Below are positions 50,637-62,088 of a DNA stretch of 64,000 nucleotides, one piece after another. The position numbers were made by a program, and so were the translations under genes. The first letter of the stretch is position 1. Every line of letters starts with the position of its first letter. The DNA is from Nothopassalora personata (lineage: Eukaryota > Ascomycota > Dothideomycetes > Mycosphaerellales > Mycosphaerellaceae), in the NCBI GenBank assembly GCA_033816765.1, contig CM066288.1, positions 4,030,001 through 4,094,000 of the forward strand, in the 5' to 3' direction. The notes beneath the pieces are model-generated. The model ran no database searches. It was given only the letters and a program-made list of their open reading frames with translations, and was not told the origin of the DNA.

Positions 50637-51257
50637 CGTGTCGTGGTTCAGTGTTGCTCTGCTGAACGAAGAGATTGATCGATCAATCACGCTTCGCATT
50701 GATCCCGGTAGACGCGACGAAGTGCGACGCGACTTACTCGCGCTGGGAGCTTAGCGCGCTTCGGGGTCTATGTACCGAACAGGGATTAGTATACAGTATT
50801 TGGCAACATCGTTCCTCCTCCTTAACGTCACCTTTATCCGAACATGTATCGCACGGCCAACCGCCACAGCACATATCGAAGCCCAGATTGGGTGGTATTC
50901 CGCGGAGTACATCGCACCACCCGCTGGAGTCGGAGCGGACAACCAGCACGCGGCTCTCAGACCAACTATCGCAAACCAGACCTCGCACGGTGGATCGAAA
51001 TGGAAGCAAGCTATCGCACACTCGGAAACTGAAAGAGCCACCCCACACGCACAGAAGACCGCGGTTGAACGCACTGAAGATGGACAGAATCATGAACGCA
51101 ATCAGGATCTATCGCAACCCAATCAACGCAACCAGCTACTATCGCAAGCCAATCAAGCCAAAGAGGAATTATAGCAGCCCAGTCAATACCACAAAAATCT
51201 GTGGTATTTCGAGAAACGCCACGATGATCTATCGCTTCCCAATCAACCCATCAGTCC
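50637..51257. other. Upstream region of POL12 with a degenerate 30-bp repeat
   Basis: No gene is recognised. Between about 51,108 and 51,257 a 30-bp period is seen: TATCGCAACCCAATCAA-like words at 51110, 51140, 51170 and 51230, with one decayed unit at 51200. A perfect 8-bp inverted repeat ATACCACA/TGTGGTAT lies at about 51186-51207. The repeats contain CCAAT. Confidence 0.5.
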
Positions 51258-51269
51258 CAATCAAGCGGC

Positions 51270-51593
51270 GCAGAGCGTAAGCGTCTGGGCTGCGGGCTTC
51301 CTGAGCAGGCTCGAGGTTAACACGAGAAGCCAGCGAAATTGTTCGGGGCCGCCAGACACATACACACCGCGCCCCACAGAATGACGGTGCCTCCAACGAA
51401 TTTGGCAATAGGCAGGCGATGTACTCATCAGGTATATGAACAGCCATTCTGATGCCAGCTGAGAGAGGTAGAAGCAGCGTGTCAGCCAGCTGTATTGGTG
51501 ACTACTAAAATCGAGGTGTCCGAGTATGCGATAGACTGAGGCGTAAGAGAGGGACTGTTTATCGAGGTATTGTGCGAAGAAGACTAGGCACAT
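51270..51593 (-). pseudogene. Relic of an MFS transporter (allantoate-permease, Dal5-like)
   Basis: The minus frame reads FFAQYLDKQSLSYASVYRI and HQYSWLTRCFYLSQLASEW, then FIYLMS, the first transmembrane pair of ACS/Dal5-type permeases. After a +1 shift near 51,410 the next helix continues in another frame (LPIAKFVGGTVILWGAV, CLAAPNNFAGF), followed by a stop. A stop also lies just before the first Met. The remaining ten helices are missing. It is clearly a decayed fragment. Confidence 0.75.
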
Positions 51594-52466
51594 CTATTCG
51601 AACCATTAGCTGAAATCCCGCCACAGTCAACGTAGACAACACAATATCGGTAGCACCATCATATCACGAGATCCATCGCTCAACAGAGCGGGCAGTATAG
51701 TCGAGAGCGCAGTACGCTAACATAAGTTTGGAGTTCGCATTGTTGTTACCCTTGTAGTAGTAGGTGATGTTCTCCTCACAGCTCATATATCAGATAGGGC
51801 CAGCACCACGGCGAGCGGCGGAAGGTCGCTGTCGCCGCCACTAGGGCCGTAACGCTACCAAGGTTACCTTCACCCGCGACTTTTCGCCATCTTCGATCTG
51901 TATTCCTGTCGGTTCCAGTCGTGGTTTTACGCTCCTCTGTTTCACGCCATTCATCTATACTGTCCAGCAGGACGATGCGAGCGCGGCATAGCCGTCGTGC
52001 GGGCAGTGTCGTCCGCGGTCTTGGTTTAGGCGACATTCCACCAGATTTCGTCAAATCGATTCAGAGGGAAGGAAGTGAACGAGCGCGAACGAAAGAGCGA
52101 ACAACGCGTCAGATAAGGTTCAAGCTCCGGGGTCGAGCCGATCCCGCCTTCCCTCACTTCGGTTGGGCGCCAGGACTCAAACACGATGGGCGGAATCTCA
52201 ACATCAAACACTCTTATCGCCGAAATGGCGGGCGTCCCACTCAAGCCATGGACGGCGGTACCGCAGAAGAGGTACAGACTGGTAGACGCGAGATTGATAG
52301 GTAATAACACAGTGATATCTAAACTCCATCCGGACTGACGGGATATGCCAAACAGATCCCAAGTCCGGAGATATACATGACGTACGTACTGAAGGGCACA
52401 AGGCATCTCGCGGTGGCCTAGACAGCGGCGGAGCATTCGAGACCTGTGTTGCACGACGCGCCTCGT
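51594..52466. other. Intergenic between the MFS relic and the amidohydrolase
   Basis: No convincing gene. The plus frame at 51921-52304 and the minus frames opposite it lack family features. It may hold decayed promoter DNA of both neighbours. Confidence 0.4.
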
Positions 52467-53783
52467 TCAATCACTTTCTGAGACACTGCCACGTGCTTGT
52501 CGAGTGTAGCTAACACCCTTCTGTTTGATAGCATGTCACGATAGACATATACAATGGCGTTATTCGGCATATGACAAAGCTGTCGAACCAGCCGTCGCCT
52601 GGCGAAGAGGCCATGTCGTGGACTCAGGGAAGCGACATGGTCATTGTCAACCTCGAAGGCCGTTATGTGATGCCAGGACTGATCGATTGCCATGTCCATC
52701 TCGCCACACCCCCTGGTGAAGATGGGCTCAAAGACACTGTCAACCAGGACCCGGAAACATCTCTTTTGCGACAGCCGTATCTCGCCCACCAGATGCTGAA
52801 GCGCGGGTTCACCTCAATCCGCGATTGTGGAGGTGCTGGACTGGCTCTCAAAGAAGCACTAGCCGAAGGCCTGTATCCTGGTCCCCGGCTTTTCACATCC
52901 GGACATGGCATCCCAGACCGGTGGCCACGGAGACCTGCGCTCCTCCAAAGATGACGAGTACGCATGCTGCGGAGGAAACACACACGGTCTAGGCCGTATT
53001 GCCGATTGGGTGGAGCAGTGCCTGCACGCCGCACGAGAGGAGTTGCGGCAGGGCGCAGACTTCATCAAGATTATGGTCAGCGGTGGTGTAGTGTCGCCCA
53101 CAGACAAGCTCACGAGTCTGCAATACACGCCTGAAGAGATCCGTGCCTTCACCAGGGTAGCCAGTGACTGCGGCACGTGGGTCACGGCACACGCATATAC
53201 GCCGGCCGCTATCCGCAATGCCGTAGAGAATGGCGTGCTAGGAATAGAGCATGGGAATCTCATCGATGAGCCAACCGCGAAGCTCATGGCCGAGAAGGGC
53301 GTATATCTGACTCCGACACTGGTGGCCTACGAGACCATGGCATCGAAAGACTTCCCTGGCTTCCTTCCGCCGTCCATCGCCTCCAAGAATATCCCGGTCC
53401 TCGAGGCGGGCTTGAAGAGCATCCAAATCGCAGACGCTGCTGGAGTCACGATGTGCTATGGTTCGGATCTACTGGGTCCTTTGCAGATTAGGCAAACAGG
53501 CGAGTTTGTGCTGCGGAGGAAAGCAGGCCTTAGCGCATTGAAAGTTCTGCAGAGTGCCACTGTCAATGCCGCGAGGATGTTGCGCCAGGAAGACAAGCTT
53601 GGTCGTGTGAAGGAGGGTGCCATGGCTGACTTGTTGATCCTCAATGCAAACCCGCTTGAGGATCTTGGGTCGCTTGATCGACCAGAGCGACATTTGTTGG
53701 CGGTTATCAAGGATGGCAGGTGTCTTCACAGCCGCTGGTCGAAGTTCACGGCCGAGACGGAGCGAGCCGAGTTTATTGAGTGA
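52467..53783 (+). pseudogene. Amidohydrolase (imidazolonepropionase-like) with a frameshift
   Basis: The metal-dependent hydrolase is recognisable from VTIDIYNGVIRH (52537) onward. Metal and catalytic residues are present: DCHVHLA (about 52687), IKIMVSGGV with the bridging Lys (about 53070), TAHAY (53190), EHGN (53250) and YGSDLLG (53458). The C-terminus is normal (GAMADLLILNANPLEDL). At about 52,910 the frame breaks: TSGHG is followed one base out of frame by SQTGGHGDLR, which should be continuous, and no plausible intron spans it. Upstream a CTAAC...GATAG 3' splice site (52516-52533) suggests a lost or unrecognised first exon. An error in the sequence at 52,910 would rescue the gene. Confidence 0.75.
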
Positions 53784-53914
53784 AGAGGTTCAGGTTGCAA
53801 TGTCAATTCTCTATGCTTGTCAATCAGGCCCAGTGGTCACGGCGAGAACGGGGCGACCGGGTCGACGCTGGGAAACGTTAGCTGAATCATCCGAGGCACG
53901 AAGTTGTGCCGTGC

Positions 53915-55744
53915 TCACCTCAAATCCAGGCAATCTAGCCGCCAAACTTCCCACTTCAGGGCTTCTTCCTTGCCGACCATACTCATCTCACGTCGCATTT
54001 CCACCGTGCCATCTTCTCGCATCAACTGTACCAAGTTTCCCACCTTGTACTGAAAATCTCCAACGCCAATCATCTTGATGTTGACGTGAGGCTTTTGCCC
54101 CAACTCGTAGCCCATCCTCCACATTCGCTCCTCATGAGTCGTGGCGTTGAGATGTTCAAGAGCATGCTCGTTCGTCAGGACACGAACCGCCTGCAGTCGC
54201 GGCAGGAACGGCAGCATGAGCTCAAGCACAGTGTAGTCGGCAGTATTGACAGCACATCCCAGCTCCACCAGATTGGGACAATGCTGGATCAGAGCTGCCA
54301 GATCGTCTGCAGATAGCGCCCATTGGTCTGACAGTAGCAAGTGAGTCAAGGTCTCGCCGTGATAGTGCATAAGAGCCTCCAAGTAATCTTTCCCGAGCTC
54401 ACGAATGCGAGGATCAATCGGAGAGTCGGGATTCGGCGTGAGCGGGCTTTGGACACGGTCCTCTGGCGTGAAGCCTGATGGCTTCCTTCTCTCGTTGACG
54501 ACGTACAGGCGTTCCATCTTCGATCTCGCATTCTTCATGATCTTAACATGTTCAGGGGCAATCTCATTGGCACGAACACATTTGAAGTTCGTGTACATGT
54601 CCAGTGGCACATTCTTCCAGGTATCGTCAACAAATATCGTCCGCGGATCGTTGCCGCCAAAGCTGTCTAGGAAGGTGACACTAGTGTTGATGTCAACGTC
54701 AAAGATCTGCTCCATGCCGAGAACGTTGGGGCCAAAAAAGTTGTGCATGCCGAAGTGTTTGAGCTTGAGCTTGTAGCCGGCTTTGTGACATCTGCCAAAG
54801 AAGAGGTTCAGATTCATGATCGATTCAGCCTCTGCTCTCATGCGTGGCGAGAAGTGTAACCTGACGTCTTCCAGCTTCTTGGAGTGCAGCATGAGCATGC
54901 TGATATCGTCCGGATAGCACATTGGGTCAATGTCCATGGCATGAAACATTCTCAGATTGGCCATCGGAGGAATCAGAACGGAAGGCCTGGGCACTCTGGT
55001 CGACGGAAACCTCAGCACGAACTTGGTCAGAGTGTTGTGATTTCCCAGGCCCTGGTAGAAAGTCTTGAGCGGCTTGCAGTCAAGCTCCCAGCAGAACGAC
55101 TGCAGCTTTGTCATCTTGTCCGTCGCGGCTCGCAACAAGATGTTCAGCATCATGGAGTTGTCGGGCACGCGGCCCTTCGCAAAGTCGTCTATGCCCAGCT
55201 CTTTCCACTGTCCCCAAATCCTGAAGTCCTTGACTAATGCGCCATGCTGTTTGGTCACGAGACCATTCAACGCCATCTGGAAGGGGCTGCCGCTCCCAAA
55301 ACCTTCTGGCCGGCCGTTGACATAGCGAATGTCTGCGTACGAGTGCAGGTTGACCTTCTCGTACAGCTGGGGTAGGGTCATGTAGTAGAGAAGACGCGAT
55401 GTTCGTGTGACTCGGGCAATGTCGCCAATGTCGTCCAGGTATGACACAATGAGCGCAACGAGATGCAACGGCAGGGTCGTGGCTCGCTGGACGCCGTTGG
55501 GTGGGAGAGTGGAGACCGGACTCGTGTAGGAGACATATCGCGGGATCTCGCGCTCGATTCCGCTGGCGCTGAATGCATTCGATGGGGCCTGTCCCATGTC
55601 CGCCGGGGGTGGAGGCGCCGTGGGCGGAGGTGCCGTGGGCGGAGGTGCTTTGTGAAGGCTAGCACTGGCCGTCATGGTAGCAGTGCCTGATCCAGAGGCA
55701 GACGAGCCGTGCTTGCGTTTGCCCAACATCGTCCTCAGAACCAC
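53915..55744 (-). CDS. F-box protein, 609 aa
   Basis: Single exon. The N-terminus is low-complexity with PPPTAPPPTAPPPP (about 33-47). An F-box-like motif follows at about 88-135 (TTLPLHLVALIVSYLDDIGDIARVTRTSRLLYYMTLPQLYE). The rest has irregular leucine-rich repeats, with LVELGCAVNTADYTVLELML and LPRLQAVRVLTNEHAL near 505-550. The product would be a substrate receptor of an SCF ubiquitin ligase through Skp1; the target is unknown. The first Met or MLGKRKHG (residue 6) may be the start. Genes of this type are common in filamentous ascomycetes. Confidence 0.75.
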   Translation of the reverse strand: MVLRTMLGKRKHGSSASGSGTATMTASASLHKAPPPTAPPPTAPPPPADMGQAPSNAFSASGIEREIPRYVSYTSPVSTLPPNGVQRATTLPLHLVALIVSYLDDIGDIARVTRTSRLLYYMTLPQLYEKVNLHSYADIRYVNGRPEGFGSGSPFQMALNGLVTKQHGALVKDFRIWGQWKELGIDDFAKGRVPDNSMMLNILLRAATDKMTKLQSFCWELDCKPLKTFYQGLGNHNTLTKFVLRFPSTRVPRPSVLIPPMANLRMFHAMDIDPMCYPDDISMLMLHSKKLEDVRLHFSPRMRAEAESIMNLNLFFGRCHKAGYKLKLKHFGMHNFFGPNVLGMEQIFDVDINTSVTFLDSFGGNDPRTIFVDDTWKNVPLDMYTNFKCVRANEIAPEHVKIMKNARSKMERLYVVNERRKPSGFTPEDRVQSPLTPNPDSPIDPRIRELGKDYLEALMHYHGETLTHLLLSDQWALSADDLAALIQHCPNLVELGCAVNTADYTVLELMLPFLPRLQAVRVLTNEHALEHLNATTHEERMWRMGYELGQKPHVNIKMIGVGDFQYKVGNLVQLMREDGTVEMRREMSMVGKEEALKWEVWRLDCLDLR

Positions 55745-56451
55745 TCAAGGGGGAGCAGCTAACGAGGCATGCTACATTCTACGTGCTTCCTGCGGGACAC
55801 ATGTAGCTCCTACAGCAGGCATACGCGGGTAGCATGTCATCCCTATGGCTGGGAAATGGCGCAAGTCTACGTTATGCAAAATGAAATCGTTGGTGACGGC
55901 TGGGCCAGGCGATGTGTACTGTACATTAGGCCAAGGCGCAGCTAAACTTTAATGCTCCCCTGCTTGATCGGGCTGATATGCCGATTGTGCACTATCTCCG
56001 TCGTGTTCGACGTCTTGTACGAGGGGAAGCAGGATAATGATTGTACAATTCTCCGACCAGGAGGTCGTGCAATCGCCCTTCATTTGTGTGTAGTGGCGGA
56101 CTATCTCAACTCATGCGAAGGTCCATGTTGCTCTTGCGCATCTTCGTACTGTAACACGTCCACGTCTTCTGAAGCAAGCCGTGGCAGTCCATACCTCCAG
56201 CCCCCGGTCCACCCAGATCCCGGTAAGATGCTGCGGCGTAGCAAGAACTCTAGCACCGGTTACAGTATGTACTATTGTCGCGCCAGCGCCAGCATCAGCA
56301 TCCACGTCCCCCTGATCAAGCTTTGGCTGCTCTTGCGAAACACTTAAACCGGTGTTTTGTCTATCGTCGACAGCGGAAACGTCTAGTACGTCCTGGATCG
56401 TCCGTAACTTCCCTGGCCCTCGTCGTTGCTCGGAAAGCGCAACACCCGAAC
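55745..56451. other. Divergent upstream region, F-box / JMJD7-like
   Basis: About 700 bp with no gene seen; it is the upstream region of both neighbours. Confidence 0.45.
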
Positions 56452-57637
56452 ATGGCAGATGATGCACTGGCTGCCTTGATCACTTCGTACCACGAACTCA
56501 ATCCGACCGTCGTTGATGAGCTGGACAGCCTGCCGTCCGCACTCGAGTTTTCCACAAGATTCGCTGCGAAAAACCGACCCTTCGTTGTGCGCGGTGGTGC
56601 CCGAAGCTGGACTGCGGTCGAGCGTTGGTCCGCCGAACACCTGGTGGCGGTGCTCAAGGACAAGGATGTTAAAGTAGCGGTGACACCACAAGGGTAGGTT
56701 TTCAGTGAATCCTCGTCGCTCTCTTCCATCATTATCTTCACTCACATCACGTTCATACGTCCTGTCCGCTGAATTGAACAGGAACGCAGATGCCGTGGTT
56801 GAGAATGAACATGGACGTTTGCTCTTCGTGGAACCTTGTGAAATCCACGAGCCCTTTGGCGAGCTCTTGAATTATGTGCAAGCAGACTCCACGCAGCCGA
56901 AACGTCTTGTGCAGTATGCGCAGCCACAGAACGACTCTCTGAGGTTGGAGTATCCCGAGCTGTTCCCAGACGTCCCGCCCGAGATCGCATTCGCAAGCGA
57001 GGCATTCAACCAGGGACCAGATGCCATCAACTTCTGGTTAGGGAATGCTCGGTCCACCACATCTCTCCACAAGGATAACTACGAGAACATATATGCACAA
57101 ATTCGAGGGGAAAAACACTTTGTGCTCCTTCCTCCTGTTGAGCTACCGTGCGTCAACGAAACGCCACTTCAGTTCGCCCGCTACCAACCGTCTTCAGAAC
57201 ATGGCAACAAGCTGGAGCCTCGCGCCGACCCCGACGCCGAGCTGATCCCAGTCCCCCTCTGGGATCCAGATGAGCCAATGGCCAGAGCGACAGCTTACTC
57301 GAAGCATTCAAGACCGCTCAGAGTCACACTCTTCGAAGGCGACATCATGTACCTGCCGGCGATGTGGTATCATAAAGTCAAGCAGGGCAATGGACCGGAG
57401 GGGTTTTCATGCTCGGTCAACTACTGGTATGATATGGACTTCGGCGGCAGCTTCTGGATCAGCAATGCCTTCATCAGAGATGTCTACAACGCGCAAGTAA
57501 AGCAAGTGGAGTACCCGGGGCTTTCGCTCGAAAACGACGATGAAGGCAAGCAGAGTGAGCACGCAAAACATGCATGGAAATCAAGGTCCGCGCCAAAAGG
57601 ACCTGGTGATGCTACTCAAATCGACATTTGCAACTAG
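56452..57637 (+). CDS. JMJD7-like JmjC (cupin-8) dioxygenase
   Basis: Two exons (56452-56693, 56782-57637; 88-bp intron GTAGGT...AACAG, phase 2) give 365 aa. The N-terminal PFVVRGGARSW...WSAEHLVAVL (about 41-75) and VTPQG/NADAVVE at the splice are family hallmarks. Fe ligands are the H-x-D in TTSLHKDNYENIY and the distal His in MWYHKVKQ; the Lys in RGEKHFVLLPP binds 2-oxoglutarate. The end of the fold is CSVNYWYDMDF. Human JMJD7 is a lysyl hydroxylase of TRAFAC GTPases (DRG1/2). The same role is likely here but not shown. Its stop overlaps the stop of the next, convergent gene. Confidence 0.9.
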
Positions 57638-58787
57638 TACAAGCCGCTGAGGGAGTATCTGCCTACTCTATTGCCGGAAATGTCAGTGAAGTAGATGGCA
57701 TCTCCAGGCCCATAGTTGACTGCCACATCGATATATGGTGGCAGCGGACTCAAGGTCCCCGGCAGTCCAACCGAAGCGCCGGTGTTTGGAAAGTCAAAGT
57801 AGCTGAACTCCAGCGTGTTGGTATCGAGGCGTGCCAATCGGTCGACATTCTGTCGAATCATTAGCAACAGGTCAAAACTGAACAAGATCCGACAACACGC
57901 ACGAAGAAGCTGTACCAAACACCACCCTGCTTATCAATGGTATCCTCCGCTCCAATCCCCAGCAACTGATTCGTATGGAAGATCTCAATCTTGTGCGTCT
58001 TCATATCGATCCGGCCAATGCCATTTCCAGTGAACAGCGCAAAGTACACAAATCCATCCCTCTCCGCCCGGATCACAGTCGGCATCTGCAGCGGCTCTGG
58101 CAAGTCATACTCTTTCGTCACATCCGTCTCAGGATCATACGTCAAAATCTTGTTCGCCAAAAGCTCCGCAATGTATACAACCCCATCCGACGCAACAAAC
58201 AGCCCCAGCGGCAACGAAAGTGGCGTCGGGATGGGATAGTTCGTGAAATTCTCCGTCTCGAACGAAAAGAATGAAAATACATTCCCCGTCGTCTGCGTAA
58301 GCCAAATGCCATCCTTGGCGGTGTACAGATCATTGAAGGGCTGCAGGTCTCCCACAGGATTCACCGGCGGCTGAAAGATCCTAATGTCTTTCGACACAGG
58401 ATCTATCCTTACAAGCTGATTCCTTAATCCATTGCTGGCGTACATGTATCCATCTGCACCTTCGCGGATCGCGCAGGAGAATGCTGTGCGGTCTTGGACA
58501 ATGTCGTTGTTGAGGCCGGGGATCGTCTTGTTGCTGAGAGGTGTTGTGAAGGGGATGGGGTATTCTTCGACGGATCCGGTGGACGTGTCGACACGGAAGA
58601 TGTTGTTCTTGAGGATTGCTTCGCCCCAGAGGGCACCGTCGGGCCCGTTTGAGAGGTCGCAGGGCCCGGAGAGGGGGGTCTTCAGTGGGTAAAAGGTGAA
58701 GCGATTGTCTTGTCGTTCGTGGATGGTGGGCGCTGCGAGAGCAGTGGCGGTCAATGCCGTCAGGCAGGTCAAGGTTCGGCCTGTCAT
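57634..58787 (-). CDS. Secreted streptogramin-lyase (Vgb)-like beta-propeller protein
   Basis: Exons 57903-58787 and 57634-57849, with a 53-bp intron (GTGCGT, TTGCTAAT, GACAG), give 366 aa. An in-frame alternative 5' splice site six bases later would add Val-Arg. The signal peptide is MTGRTLTCLTALTATALAAP. Repeated blades follow, with GPDGALWGEAILKNNIFRVD, DGIWLTQTTGNVF, GVVYIAELLANKI, GFVYFALFTGNGIGRID and GGVWYSFF/NVDRLARLD. The family includes virginiamycin B lyase, but many fungal secreted members have unknown substrates. Several Asn-x-Thr/Ser sites fit secretion. Confidence 0.82.
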
Positions 58788-59436
58788 CGTTGTGATCGAT
58801 CACTCGAGACACTGTCGTCGAATTCGATTATCACGGCGTGGCAACGTGCAAGGCAGAAGGAAACGAGAGCAGTGGAATATGATCTTCAAAAGAAAGGTGA
58901 TTTTACCGTATCTACAAGGTACATGTGGACCGCACACGGCTGCAACTGTCGCACCCGTTGCGTATGAGGCTCAAATTTCCGCTTGGCGCTTTTGTAGTGT
59001 CTAGATCGGGAAGGTGTAGAGTCATTTCGGGAACATATCGTGAAGATCTCCTATGTGGAGCGGAAGATCATCCGTCATAGTTACCGTCCGATGGTACAGA
59101 ACGCCAAAGCCGAGGTGCTGGAGTTAGTCGCAACACAATGCATAGAGAGGTGACTTGACATCCGTTGTCCAAGACAGACCGGCATGACTGAGAAGCCTGA
59201 GGTGCGTATTGATGCGAGTTGCAGACGTACGATATGGACGTCTAACAATCTTTACGCCACGTTATGACCAGGAAAGTTCGTGGCTCGTTTACAGAGCTTC
59301 GTACACATGTTCCCAATGTTTCACCAACACTTTAGACCGTGTGCTGGAAACCCTATGGCGATGGAATAATGACTTGACCGCTTCGTCAGAAAGTACACGT
59401 GTGTCAGACGTGGTGCGTTCAAGCTGTACATGCTTT
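58788..59436. other. Intergenic
   Basis: Upstream region of the propeller gene and 3' flank of the next minus-strand gene. No gene or repeat is recognised. Confidence 0.45.
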
Positions 59437-61490
59437 CTATGGAGCCATATCTAGATCCACCAGAAGTTGCTTCTCCTTCCGGGCCAATTCGATATCTCGC
59501 CGCTCGCGCTGTATATCCTCCAACTGAGAGCACATTGCGGCCTGCGATTCATTGTGCGATGCGTCAATCGTGGCCTCACTGTGATGGCATCCCGTATTAG
59601 CTGCATTTGCTGCTTTCGTTCGATCTTGATGGCCGGCTCGGTCTTGATCGGGATGTCTGTATCGTCTGTGAGGTCGATCACGGGCTCTTGGGGCGTCATG
59701 CCTGTTGGCTCAACTTCCAGAAGGGGATCGTCGTCGCTCTCCTCTGTTGCGATGTCGTCCATGTCGATCGTTAGTGCGTTTTAGACTGTATTGCCGATAA
59801 ATCCATGATTTGAGTCCGGCTCACGGACCTCTGGCTTTGCCTTCATCTTGCGATGCTGCTCGTTGACTCGGGATGAGCTTGTATTGAGGCACTCTCGATT
59901 GTTCAGGTTCGATGCGTGAAGCTCGCTCTTGATCTTCACCTGCGCGGGCTCCTCATCGTGTTCGTCACCTTCAATCAAGCCGGGTCTGCATTCGGCTGAT
60001 GTTGGCTGCGTTGGCGCGCTGAGTTTGCCGCGCTTGTTAGACAGATCTTCTGGCTGAGATGGAGACACTCGACCCGGCTTTCTCACGGCCGTTGAGGGCT
60101 CTGACAAGCCGGATGAAGCATCATCAGAGACCTGTGCAACGCTCTTGCTTGAGCGGCGTTCGTGACGGCGAGGGTCCAGCGGCACTGCATTGGGTGCCTT
60201 TGATCGCGATCCCATGGAGGAGGCCGTCTCGCCATCAAGAGACGGCTCCGCAGTCATATGTGGAGAGACGCGATGCTGCACGTCGTGTTGCAACTGTCTC
60301 GAACGCCCAGACTGGACCTCTCCGACCCTGGGTCGAGAGTGGCGCGAAGCTGCGTTGCGATACTCTGTCAAAGCAGGAGATCTGAAGTCCATCGTGTGCA
60401 TTGCGATGGGCCGTCGAATCCCGGCGCGGCGCGTGTGGAGTCTCCTTTCGAGTAAAATCAGGGGATGCCTTGGGTCCCCGCTGATCATGCCGGCGACTTG
60501 TGGCAGGCTCTCTCAAAGCGCGCTGCTGGTCTCGTCTCCTCATTTCATTGAAGAACTCTCGTGCTGCAATGAATCAAAATCAGCTTTGGAGCAGGTGTAT
60601 CCTGGTAGGTATATGGTACTCACTTGTGTTTCTGAAGTGAAACTCTGCGATGTCCGCCTTCGGAAGACCTGATGGAAGGAGGCCCCATCGGGGACGAAAC
60701 TGATCAGGACTGATCAATATCGGCGATTCCAGCCCCGACGGCAGGCTACTCAGCATTAGCATAAGAACATGTGTCAGGCGGCACACTTATGACTTACCGC
60801 CCGGCATGAGGATCGGTCGGTCGAGTTGCAGGGGAATGCGACTCTGCGATACACCCACTTTGCACATAGACAGAGATAGTGCCAAAGTGGGCCGTCATCC
60901 TATCTTTGTGCATGGGGTTGCGATGTGAGCTGTTGGCGAAGGCTATACTCATCAGTCGGGCCCAAGACGGTAGCTAGGATAGGGTGATGTACTTACGCTG
61001 AGCATGCACCGGTGGCACCCTGTACTGCCTAGAAGTTGGATGCATTCTACCATTGTCCCAGGTGTGTCTCGCCTTGAATACATAAGGCCGAGTTTCGCCC
61101 TCCATCTTCCGCTGCGGCCTCGGCTGCGATGGATCTGGCACGTATAGCGTATGCGCTGGCTGCTTACGCAAAAGGTAAATCTGTGTGTAGCCGTTGCCAG
61201 ATCTGCGGATGATATCGTGGTCGTCCACTGCGATTGCCAACAGGAGCGCATTGGTGTCAGCCCACCACGCGAAGTCTGAGTTTCACATGAACTTCGATGC
61301 GCGATTTGGGCTGTTCTGCAATGTATCGCTCACGTAATTTTGGGTCTGAGGTGCGATTCAGGTAGTCTTTTCCTGCATTCTCTTCTGCATTGTTGTCCTC
61401 CTTTGCGATATCGATATGAGGGACTTCCCTCACTCGTGAATTGCGATCATTGTACATCAACTCGATTACTATGCCGCTTGAGATAGGCAT
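59437..61490 (-). CDS. Uncharacterised multi-exon protein with SUMO-type motifs
   Basis: Provisional exons: 61334-61490, 60997-61275, 60798-60857, about 60624-60733, 60364-60563, 59825-60293, 59580-59743 and 59437-59541. Most junctions close in phase with good GT...AG sites; the join between 60,798 and about 60,733 does not and is unresolved, and the last intron (38 bp) is short. The N-terminus reads MPISSGIVIELMYNDRNSRV, then HFAWWADTNALLLAIAVDDH and RIPLQLDRPILMPG, then PRWGLLPSGLPKADIAEF. The tail is disordered and holds a classic SUMO-interacting motif (PVIDLTDD), psi-K-x-E sites (IKSE, IKTE, IKIE) and a final coiled coil (QLEDIQRERRDIELARKEKQ). The pattern suggests a nuclear protein. No family is recognised. 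Confidence 0.55.
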
Positions 61491-62088
61491 CTTGGCTCCC
61501 TGTGCTGGTCGTGTGTGGGATTGGTGATGGAAAAGCGGAAAATGAAACAAGCGGGTACAAAGTGTACGAGTTTGAAGGAAAAGCACGCACCACCGTTGCC
61601 AAGCCACTCGCAGCGATTGAGCGCGGAAGAGCATGACGGCGGGAGAGCCCATCCCGAGTCATCTACCATCCGCGCACGGCGTAATCGGTGTGAACATGCC
61701 GCAGAGCGGTGCGAGGAAGAGCCTTGGGCCGGGTGAACAGGAGAACAGGAGTTCTTCCACTACTCTGCTGTCAGCATACTTCACACGAGCGCATCTCAAT
61801 GGACTCCACAACAAGGCCCAGACGTAATCCCTTGCCATCAAGTATCAAGTGGCGCAGATCTTGCCGTCGAGCTTCGACAACGCTTTCACAGGCCCTTGCC
61901 CTTAGCGAATCAACACAATGAGACCTCACAGGGGGAAGATTCGGAGTCATACAAAGCAGGATTCTGTGTGATACAGTCGGCGGTCGTGCAGCAGTGCATC
62001 GATAAGTCATCTTAGGCCAAGTCTCGAGCTCGAGCTTGCGCAGGATGCTTGAGCAGTACTGTACATACGTTTCGTTCGTCCATATTGT
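61491..62088. other. Intergenic between two minus-strand genes
   Basis: Upstream region of the multi-exon gene. No gene is seen. Confidence 0.45.

Noticed and set aside
51921..52304. 127-aa plus-strand frame
   Set aside because: Arg/Ser-rich chance frame opposite a 142-aa minus frame. Neither resembles a family.
53915..55744. Plus-strand frames opposite the F-box gene
   Set aside because: Shadows of the long minus-strand coding sequence.
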